From SAR324 cluster bacterium (GTDB taxonomy: Bacteria; SAR324; JACQKK01), in assembly GCA_022572825.1 (NCBI GenBank), contig JACZVE010000044.1, positions 1 through 12,297 on the forward strand: a stretch of DNA of 12,297 nucleotides, written 5' to 3'. The position numbers were made by a program, and so were the translations under genes. Below are positions 6,967 to 12,297 of this stretch, one piece after another (positions within the stretch are counted from its first letter, which is position 1; every line of letters begins with the position of its first letter). The notes beneath the pieces were generated by a model. It was not told the origin of the DNA, made no database searches, and saw nothing but the letters and a program-made list of their open reading frames with translations.

Positions 6967-7142
6967 AGGATGAGCGACTTTATGTAATTCACATACTCGA
7001 ATGCATTGAGCGCATTGAGCAGTACACGGTGGGAGGGAGTGAGGGGATGATGACCGCCCTTGCGCAGACCCGACTTTCCCTGGCCGTGCGTCTTGCGATG
7101 TATTGCCTCGCTTCTTTCCCACACCCCATCGTGATACGGTGA
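6963..7142 (+). pseudogene. truncated HEPN-domain (HepT/DUF86-like) toxin remnant
   Basis: Starting at the overlapping GTG, the first ~25 residues (VKDERLYVIHILECIERIEQ, then YTVGG) look like the N-terminal helix of HepT/DUF86 HEPN proteins, the usual partner of MNT antitoxins. After about 7033 the sequence no longer resembles the family and the frame stops at 59 residues. Intact HepT proteins are about 110-140 residues and carry a C-terminal RxxxxHxY RNase motif, which is missing. The foreign tail (about 7035-7140) may be an inserted short repeat or the result of a deletion. A toxic RNase is therefore not expected. Confidence 0.7.
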
Positions 7143-7189
7143 GCGCAAGGCATGGAGGCCGCCAGACCCCACCGCACGAAGCCGCAGCA

Positions 7190-9433
7190 ATGTCCCAACT
7201 GAACCCCGATCAGGAACGCATCGTCGCTCACCTGGAGGGGCCGGCCCTGGTAATCGCCGGGGCGGGCAGCGGCAAGACGCGCGTGATCACGCACCGGGTG
7301 GCCCGGTTGATCGAAACCGGCGTGCCGCCCGAGACGATCCTCATGGTCACCTTCACCAACAAGGCGGCCGAGGAGATGCAGCTCCGCGTCGACGCCTTGC
7401 TGGGGATCAAGGCCCGCAGCAAGGGGCTGGTGGCCGGCACGTTTCACAGCGTGGCCAATCGCTTCCTGCGCCGCTACGGCAACCTCATCGGCTACGAGCG
7501 AAACTTTACCATCCTGGACGAGACGGACAGCCGCGATCTCATCAAGGCGGCCGTCGCCGAGTGCGTGGGCAAGACCGAACGCAAGTTCCCGGTCGCCGCG
7601 GTGGTACAGAACGTGCTGTCGATGGCCTTCAACCGCCATTTGACCCTGGAGGCACTGCTGCAGCGCGAGTACCCCTGGCTGGAGGAGTTTTTGCCCGAGC
7701 TGGAGGCGATCCAGGGCGAGTACCGCGGCAAAAAGAAAGCCAACAACGCCATGGACTTCGACGACCTGCTGGCCAATTGGCACCGGCTGTTGACGGAGAA
7801 CCCGAACGTGGAGCTGGCGCGGCGGCTGCGCTACCTGCTGGTCGACGAGTACCAGGACACCAACGTGATCCAGGCGGAGATCGTCGAGCTGCTTGCCGGG
7901 GAGCACCGCAACCTGATGGTGGTCGGCGACGATGCCCAGTCCATCTATGGCTGGCGGGGCGCGAACTTCGAGAACATCCTCCATTTCCCCCAGCGCATGG
8001 GCGGCGAGGTCTACCGCCTAGAGGAAAACTACCGCAGCACCCCGAACATTCTCGACCTGGCCAACGAGAGCATCAACCACAACAAAGCGCAGTTCCCCAA
8101 GAACCTCCGCGCCGTGAAGCCCGAGTCGGTACACCCTCAGATTACCCACACCTACGACTGGCGCGAGGAGGCGGAGCTGATCGTGGAGCGCATCCTCGAC
8201 TACCACGACCGGGATATTTCCTTCCGGGAAATGGGGGTGCTCTACCGCAACCACTCCCAGTCGGCGGAGCTTCAACTGCGGCTCACCGAGCAGGGGATTC
8301 CCTTCATCGTGCGCTCGGGAGTCAAGTTCTTCGAGCAGGCCCACATCAAGGACATCGTGGCGTTCCTGAAAGTGGTGCACAATCCCCTGGACGAATTGGC
8401 CTGGCTGCGCATCTTGAAGATGCTGCCGGGCATCGGCAACACCACCGCGCAGAAGATCTACCGGGTCTTCGCCGTTCAGCGCGCCGTGCGGCTCACCGCG
8501 GACAACCTGGACCTGACCCAGGCGGTGCCCGCCAAGGCGCGGGAGGAATGGAAGAAGCTGATGACCGCCTTCCACGAGATCCTGGGGGACCAGATCACGC
8601 CCTCCATGATGATCGAGCGGGTATACGAGGCCTTCTACCGGGACGTGCTGTTCAACGCCCACGACAATCCGTGGGAGCGGGAGGCCGACCTGAAATTCCT
8701 GGCCGAGTTCGGCGCCAAGTACCGCTCCCTGGATAATTTTCTCGCCCAGTTGGCGCTGGTGGGGGCCACGGTGATCCGGGATCACGAGGAGGAGCAGGCC
8801 GCCGATCGGGACACCCTCACCCGCACCACCATCCATCAGGCCAAAGGGCTCGAGTGGGAGGTGGTGTTCGTCATTGGCGTGGTCGAGGGGCAGTTCCCCC
8901 ACCGGGATTGCCTGACTCCCCAGAGCCGGCTGGAGGAGGAACGGCGCCTGTTCTACGTCAGCGTGACCCGCAGCAAGCAGCATCTGCAGATCACGGTGCC
9001 GCTGATTTCCTACCGCTACGGAAATTACGAGGTTTGCTCAGCCTCCCGCTTTGTGGAAGAATTACCCGACCACGTGGCGGAAATCGCCAAGGTCGTCGAG
9101 GTGGAGCGGCGCGAAGCCGGCTTCCGCGCCGCACATTTCCGCCATGACGGGCATTGGAGCCCGCGCGGACACGACATCGCCGGCCGCGCGGTGGCGAAAT
9201 GCTGTCCGGCGCCCGGCGCGAGGAGAGGGCGTCTTTCGCCCGCGACTTGGCCGACGCGAACTCCGGAACGCCATAGCGCGCCAGCAGGGACTGGAACGCC
9301 GCGTACTGTACCCGGTCGAAGGGCTTTTGCTCGCCCCGATCATCGAAGACAGGGTTCGGCGGAAATAGCCAAAGGCAAGGCAGCGCATCTTTCCCCAAGG
9401 GAATACCGGAGGCGTGGGTGCGGCCCGCTCTAA
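7190..9433 (+). CDS. UvrD/PcrA-like superfamily 1 DNA helicase, C-terminus aberrant
   Basis: ATP-dependent 3'-5' DNA helicase of the UvrD/PcrA/Rep group, acting in repair or fork restart. All core motifs are present: Walker A GAGSGKT (24-30), VTFTNKAAEEM (Ia), GTFHSVANRF (Ib), Walker B DEYQDT (219-224), VGDDAQSIYGWRG (III), EENYRST (IV), TIHQAKGLEWE (V, from 547) and EERRLFYVSVTRSK (VI, about 583-596). The chosen ATG begins MSQLNPDQERIV, a typical family start; an in-frame upstream ATG at 7103 adds 29 unlike residues. Family-like sequence ends near RFVEELPDHVAEIAKVVEVE at about 9105. The remaining ~105 codons are Arg/Pro/Gly-rich and read antisense to a gene on the other strand, so the real C-terminus is probably lost at a junction. 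Several family members (uvrD, pcrA, rep) are possible, so no symbol is given. Confidence 0.92.
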   Translation: MSQLNPDQERIVAHLEGPALVIAGAGSGKTRVITHRVARLIETGVPPETILMVTFTNKAAEEMQLRVDALLGIKARSKGLVAGTFHSVANRFLRRYGNLIGYERNFTILDETDSRDLIKAAVAECVGKTERKFPVAAVVQNVLSMAFNRHLTLEALLQREYPWLEEFLPELEAIQGEYRGKKKANNAMDFDDLLANWHRLLTENPNVELARRLRYLLVDEYQDTNVIQAEIVELLAGEHRNLMVVGDDAQSIYGWRGANFENILHFPQRMGGEVYRLEENYRSTPNILDLANESINHNKAQFPKNLRAVKPESVHPQITHTYDWREEAELIVERILDYHDRDISFREMGVLYRNHSQSAELQLRLTEQGIPFIVRSGVKFFEQAHIKDIVAFLKVVHNPLDELAWLRILKMLPGIGNTTAQKIYRVFAVQRAVRLTADNLDLTQAVPAKAREEWKKLMTAFHEILGDQITPSMMIERVYEAFYRDVLFNAHDNPWEREADLKFLAEFGAKYRSLDNFLAQLALVGATVIRDHEEEQAADRDTLTRTTIHQAKGLEWEVVFVIGVVEGQFPHRDCLTPQSRLEEERRLFYVSVTRSKQHLQITVPLISYRYGNYEVCSASRFVEELPDHVAEIAKVVEVERREAGFRAAHFRHDGHWSPRGHDIAGRAVAKCCPAPGARRGRLSPATWPTRTPERHSAPAGTGTPRTVPGRRAFARPDHRRQGSAEIAKGKAAHLSPREYRRRGCGPL

Positions 9434-10046
9434 GGATCTTGGGGAAAAGGTGTGTATGGGGCCCTTCGGGTGATGCGTCGGTGGCAATCGCCTGAAATAC
9501 CTCCGCGCGGCCAAGGCGCGAAATGAAAACCCGGTGTGGCGAGGCCTCGATAATCGCCCGGAGGACGGTGTGTCCTGGCTCCATGACACGCTCGCCTTCG
9601 TGCCGACGCAGAAGCGCCAGAAGTTCTGGATCGCCGGTTCGGACGCAAGCGTCGAGATGGCGGGCGCCCACGCCAACATCAAACAACACCGAGGTCCGGT
9701 CGCGCGGCATCAGCGCCGCATCATCAGGTCCCAGTTCGGTCAGGCAGGTTCGCTGGCCGCCAGTCCCGTCCGCGCGTGAGAGACAGAACACCAGGCCATG
9801 CACCCAGCGCTGCCGATACGCGCTTAGGCCCTCATAGGCGACGATCTCAATACCGGGGCGCAGATCGATTTGCAGTCCGCCACGCGAAGTTACGTAGGTG
9901 AGGGTTTCCAGGTCCTCCGTATGACATGCCTCATCGGCGTCGCGGTGGAACTCGGCGATGGCGCCGACAGACCCGATGCTGAAGCTGCTGCTCGGGTCGT
10001 GAAGATGTTCGCGAAGGATGCGGTGGACTTCCGGATCGTGGGTCAT
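8991..10046 (-). CDS. conserved protein of unknown function, 3' end unreliable
   Basis: The reverse-strand frame beginning ATG at 10046 (or GTG at 10055) gives plausible protein for about 270 residues. Recognisable features are LFDVGVGARHLDACVRTGDP, a Glu-Pro-Gly (EPGH) turn, ASPHRVFISRLGRAEVFQ and SPEGPHTHLFPKILRAGRTH. From memory this resembles a family found in alphaproteobacteria, possibly DUF6925, but I am not sure. No catalytic role can be stated; the His-rich GPHTH segment could bind metal. It starts 12 bases after the TonB-family stop on the same strand, so the two were probably one operon. From about residue 277 (near 9225) the product becomes Arg/Pro-rich and the frame runs antisense into the helicase. 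The natural stop is evidently missing and the true gene probably ends near 9150-9225. Confidence 0.6.
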   Translation of the reverse strand: MTHDPEVHRILREHLHDPSSSFSIGSVGAIAEFHRDADEACHTEDLETLTYVTSRGGLQIDLRPGIEIVAYEGLSAYRQRWVHGLVFCLSRADGTGGQRTCLTELGPDDAALMPRDRTSVLFDVGVGARHLDACVRTGDPELLALLRRHEGERVMEPGHTVLRAIIEASPHRVFISRLGRAEVFQAIATDASPEGPHTHLFPKILRAGRTHASGIPLGKDALPCLWLFPPNPVFDDRGEQKPFDRVQYAAFQSLLARYGVPEFASAKSRAKDALSSRRAPDSISPPRGRRCRVRAGSNARHGGNVRRGSRLRAAPPRRPWRFPPRGRVILPQSGRLSKPRNFRSGRKSAAP

Positions 10047-10058
10047 CGGCCGCACCTA

Positions 10059-10475
10059 TCAGTCCGTCAGCTTGAAGGAGACCGGCACGTCCACTGAGCC
10101 GACCACCGGAATTCCGTCCCGGCTAGCCGGGACGAAGCGCCACGCCTCAACGGCCGCGACCGCCGCAGCGTCGAGCAGGCGATATCCGCCCGACTGGTGG
10201 ACCCGGACTGCCGCCGGATCACCGCTCGCGGTCACCTGGGCGCGAAGCACGACCCGACCCTCCTGGCCTCGCCGCCGCGAGAGAAAGGGATAGCGGGGCG
10301 GAGCGTTCGAAAGGTCGCCGCCGGCATATCGTGGCGGGGCGCCGGGACTGTCGCCGAGACTGCCGACGAGACCGCCGTCGTCCACGGTCGCCCTTCTGCC
10401 CGCCGCCGCGATTGTGCGCCTGGGCTGGGCGGGTGTCAGCGAGGCATCCGAGCCAAGTTCGCCGCCACAATTCAC
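10059..10475 (-). CDS. TonB-family energy transducer, C-terminal part only
   Basis: The reverse frame encodes a TonB C-terminal domain (about residues 57-137 of the frame from GTG 10475). It has the RYP start, SRRRGQEGRVVLRAQV, LDAAAVAAVEAWRFVPA and ending VPVSFKLTD. TonB domains contact TonB boxes of outer-membrane receptors and transmit energy from the ExbB/ExbD complex. A full protein would have an N-terminal membrane helix and a long Pro-rich periplasmic spacer (total about 200-280 residues). Here neither is present. The frame's upstream part (before about 10400) coincides with a repeat that also occurs near 11409-11439, so the 5' part seems to have been replaced. An upstream in-frame TAG limits any extension. 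Family assignment is firm, intactness is not. Confidence 0.7.
   Translation of the reverse strand: MNCGGELGSDASLTPAQPRRTIAAAGRRATVDDGGLVGSLGDSPGAPPRYAGGDLSNAPPRYPFLSRRRGQEGRVVLRAQVTASGDPAAVRVHQSGGYRLLDAAAVAAVEAWRFVPASRDGIPVVGSVDVPVSFKLTD
10411..10441 (-). repeat. direct repeat copy A, decayed promoter
   Basis: 31 bases that match 11409-11439 with only three differences, all C here versus T there on the - strand. Read on -, it is CTGACA (10439-10434), 17 bases, CACAAT (10416-10411), i.e. the same promoter architecture as copy B but with one base lost from each box. It lies about 80 bases after the end of the hydrolase gene and would have fired into the TonB fragment. Confidence 0.6.
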
Positions 10476-10518
10476 CGAGGCGGTGGTGCTGCTGGACCCC
10501 GGTGGGGTAGCAGGCGAA

Positions 10519-11364
10519 TTATCTTTCGCCTATCTCCTCTGTCACCTTCATCGACACTCCCTCAAGGAAGGCTGCTAGGCCCTGCGCCATACCGCGTGGG
10601 TTCTGCATCTGTAGCGCGTGGGTTGCTTGCGAGAGCACGAATGGCTTGGCTTGGGGGAACCAATCAAGCAACAACTGGTGCCCCTCGCCGATGGCCGGCT
10701 AGACAGCGTTACTATCGGCCCCAAGAACAGCGAGAACCGGCTGCTTGATCCGAGCCGCATCCTCGCGGCGGAACGTCCACTCCGGAAGCGTTGGCAACTC
10801 TTCGCCAAAGAAGGTGTCTGCGTCTGCGACGGCCTGTTCGAACGCCCCCGGCAGCACCCTATCGAGATCAGCGCGATATCCTCTGCCGGTGACGGCCTCT
10901 AAGAAGGCATCAACGGCCGCCGCCTTGTCTCCCGCCTCGTACATCTGAATGATCGGCCCCATCTGTTCGAAAAATTTGGGGGCCGTTGGCAACAGCCCAA
11001 TCAGCGCGGGCTCCAGCAAGGAGAGGGAGCGCACCGCTTCGGGAGCGTCGAGAGCAAGCTGCAGAGCGATGATACCCCCACCTGAATGCCCAACAACATG
11101 CGCTCGCTGGATGCCGAGGCTGCGTATGAGCGCTAAGCAGTCGGCCACCTGCACGGAAATAGACGTTGGGCCATCCGGGTGGCTGCTGCCTGCGTATCCG
11201 CGCCGGTGATAGCGGATCAGCCTGAAGCGCTCCCTAAGGACAGGTTCGGCGATCAGCGGCGCGAACGTGTTCGCTATGAGGGCCCCGTGGATGAAAACCA
11301 CGGGTTCTCCCGAGCCCTGCACCTCGTACTCCAACGTTATTCCGTCGATATTAGCTCGCTCCAT
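10519..11364 (-). pseudogene. alpha/beta-fold hydrolase interrupted by in-frame TAG
   Basis: Reading through one stop, the reverse frame from ATG 11364 to TAA 10519 gives a complete 281-codon alpha/beta hydrolase. HG oxyanion residues are at 26-27, the nucleophile elbow GHSGG at 92-96 (Ser94), the acid in GADS (Asp217), and the catalytic His in ATHALQ (His249). The TAG is codon 222 (10699-10701), so the uninterrupted part (10699-11364, 221 residues) lacks the catalytic His and would be inactive. A single base change from a sense codon such as TGG explains it. The start has GGAAGGAG (11381-11374) 9 bases upstream and a near-consensus promoter. An in-frame TTG at 11373 is less likely. The substrate cannot be inferred. 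Pseudogenisation or a sequencing error are the main explanations; readthrough is possible but unsupported. Confidence 0.85.
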
Positions 11365-11373
11365 ACCAGGCAA

Positions 11374-11381
11374 CTCCTTCC
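11374..11381 (-). promoter_or_regulatory. ribosome binding site of the hydrolase gene
   Basis: GGAAGGAG on the - strand, 9 bases before the ATG at 11364. It fixes that start over the in-frame TTG at 11373. Confidence 0.7.
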
Positions 11382-11408
11382 CTTGATCCCGTTCGATGCC
11401 GCTCCGAG

Positions 11409-11437
11409 ATTATGCGCCTGGGCTAGGCGGGTGTCAA
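11409..11437 (-). promoter_or_regulatory. near-consensus sigma70 promoter with operator-like inverted repeat (copy B)
   Basis: On the - strand TTGACA (11437-11432), an exact -35, is followed by 17 bases and CATAAT (11414-11409), one base from the -10 consensus. Transcription would start near 11402, about 38 bases before the hydrolase ATG. The spacer contains the inverted repeat CGCCT-AGCCC-AGGCG (11429-11415). An inverted repeat between -35 and -10 is a common place for a repressor or MerR-type activator site. No regulator gene is seen nearby. Confidence 0.75.
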
Positions 11438-11449
11438 CGGGCCTAGCCC
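11420..11449. repeat. 9-bp inverted repeat over cyclase stop and promoter
   Basis: GGGCTAGGC (11420-11428) and GCCTAGCCC (11441-11449) are perfect inverse copies with a 12-base loop. The stem includes the stop codon of the cyclase remnant and part of the downstream promoter. It has no T-tract but may act as a transcript-end hairpin or as a protein site. Confidence 0.5.
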
Positions 11450-11618
11450 GATTCCCGCCACCTAAGTTCGTACACACGCACTGGGTCCTCGAATCCACGC
11501 ATGGCCGTCTCACCACGGTCACCGAACATGAACTCCTTGCCCTTGGTCAACTGCCTAACGACGTCGGCAACAGAATCTCGCCACCCTTGGCCGATGCCGC
11601 GATCCTGGCCGCCCAGTG
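11443..11618 (-). pseudogene. frameshifted C-terminal remnant of a class III nucleotidyl cyclase
   Basis: Just after the stop of the flavin monooxygenase, one reverse frame reads AARIAASAKGGEILL, the typical sequence near the end of an adenylate/guanylate cyclase catalytic domain. Another frame then continues ADVVRQLTKGKEFMFGDRGE and RGFEDPVRVYELRWRESG to TAG (11445-11443), again typical of cyclase C-termini. Adding a single base near 11571 joins the two into one frame of about 58 residues. The catalytic metal-binding aspartates and the rest of the domain are absent. Only a tail is left, so no activity is expected. Confidence 0.65.
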
Positions 11619-11620
11619 CA

Positions 11621-12297
11621 CTAGGCCTGTAGTGCGAGGGCGCGGAGGCGCGTGGAGAGCGCCTCTGGGTTGGGCTGCCACTCTAGGAGCCAGGTGGCCC
11701 CGGCGGCGGCGAAGGAATCGACGAGGTCCGGATCGGGCGGCATAACGGCGCTCATGGCGACATCGAATGGGGCGTCCGTGTCGCGATGGCGGAGGGTATA
11801 GTCGAGCATCTCCGGTACCTCATCGGGTGTGAGGAGTTGCGGCAAAGCTCCGGGCGAGGCTGGGACCTTTGCGGGCACGATGCCATCCCAGCGCGCGGCA
11901 CGGCGAAACGGCCGCCGGTTCGGCCAGTAACCGGCGACCCAGACGGGGATGCGTGGCTGCTGTACCGGGCGCGGCAGGAATGTGGCGTTGTCGACCTGAT
12001 ACTCCTCGCCCTCGTAGGTAAATGGCTGGCCCGACCAGAGGCCGGCGAGGATGTCGAGGCCTTCATCGAGACGACGCGCACGGACGCGGTCGTCAGCGTC
12101 TTCACCGAACCGCGAGTGCTCTTCCTTTGCCATCCATCCGAGCCCAACGCCGAGGATCAGCCGGCCTCCGGAGAGATGGTCGATACTGACGGTCTCGCGC
12201 GCTAGCTTCCACGGACGGCGGCGAGCGACCGGGGTGACCATGGTGCCGATGCGGATTCGCTTAGTGGCTGCGGCGATGGCGGCGAGTGCGACCCAGG
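11621..12297 (-). CDS. LLM-class flavin-dependent oxidoreductase, N-terminus cut by window edge
   Basis: Bacterial luciferase-like monooxygenase fold using reduced FMN or F420. The frame is open to the right edge (WVALAAIAAATKRIRIGTMV at the edge), so the start lies outside. Family sequence follows: VARRRPWKLARETVSIDHLS, GGRLILGVGLGW, then RRLDEGLDILAGLWSG and the conserved PRPVQQPRIPVWVAG. It ends at TAG (11623-11621) after ALSTRLRALALQA. An ATG at 12241 is internal to the domain and is not the true start. About 225 residues are present, where the family usually has about 290-350. The substrate is unknown. LLM genes near cyclase and hydrolase genes are common in actinobacterial or chloroflexal DNA, a weak hint to the origin of this segment. 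Confidence 0.9.
   Translation of the reverse strand, partial: WVALAAIAAATKRIRIGTMVTPVARRRPWKLARETVSIDHLSGGRLILGVGLGWMAKEEHSRFGEDADDRVRARRLDEGLDILAGLWSGQPFTYEGEEYQVDNATFLPRPVQQPRIPVWVAGYWPNRRPFRRAARWDGIVPAKVPASPGALPQLLTPDEVPEMLDYTLRHRDTDAPFDVAMSAVMPPDPDLVDSFAAAGATWLLEWQPNPEALSTRLRALALQA

Noticed and set aside
7561..8736. Long forward frame of 391 codons overlapping the helicase
   Set aside because: Pro/Arg/Gly-rich out-of-frame reading of the helicase gene, without a family pattern.
8018..8983. Long open frame antisense to the helicase
   Set aside because: It mirrors strongly conserved helicase motifs on the + strand and has no recognisable protein features.
10699..10701. Pyrrolysine insertion at the TAG of the hydrolase
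   Set aside because: The position is not a catalytic site, alpha/beta hydrolases are not known pyrrolysine proteins, and no pyl gene is seen. A mutation or base error is simpler.
10411..11439. Integron gene cassette bounded by two attC-like repeats around the hydrolase
   Set aside because: The repeats lack the paired RYYYAAC and GTTRRRY core sites and instead match promoter boxes. The hydrolase orientation and spacing also do not fit a cassette.

Overview
The window is high-GC bacterial DNA, apart from a conspicuously AT-rich gap at about 1640-2260. Gene content (FtsZ, ArgB, a UvrD/PcrA-type helicase, TonB) points to a Gram-negative or similar bacterium. I cannot name the phylum. It looks like at least two, perhaps three, pieces of DNA of different origin joined end to end, either by real rearrangement or by chimeric assembly of environmental sequence.

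Region 1 (1 to about 9100, all genes on +) holds the housekeeping part. It carries ftsZ with a long linker and a conserved C-terminal peptide, then a ~1 kb gap with no gene I can support. Next is a translationally coupled pair of membrane-anchored FHA-domain proteins, followed by argB (acetylglutamate kinase). After that comes an AhpD/carboxymuconolactone-decarboxylase-like gene interrupted by an in-frame TGA. The TGA replaces the second cysteine of the CxxC redox motif and is followed by a hairpin with bacterial SECIS geometry, so I read it as one 201-residue selenoprotein with Sec88. Then come a MNT-type nucleotidyltransferase (MntA-like antitoxin) overlapping a truncated HEPN/HepT toxin remnant, and a UvrD/PcrA-like helicase whose last ~100 codons are not helicase.

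Region 2 (about 9150-10400, genes on -) carries the C-terminal part of a TonB-family protein and, 12 bases after its stop, a conserved protein of unknown function. The latter has no credible end: its frame runs on into the antisense of the helicase.

Region 3 (about 10411-12297, genes on -) reads from the right edge: a luciferase-like flavin-dependent monooxygenase cut by the window end, a frameshifted C-terminal scrap of a class III nucleotidyl cyclase, a near-consensus promoter with an inverted repeat in its spacer, and an alpha/beta hydrolase broken by an in-frame TAG before its catalytic histidine. A second, weaker copy of the promoter follows about 1 kb away, next to the join with region 2.

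The main discovery candidate is the CxxU AhpD-like selenoprotein with its own SECIS. Secondary points are the paired FHA proteins that both carry Tyr where the phosphothreonine-binding Ser is expected, the broken MNT-HEPN module, and the duplicated promoter/operator.
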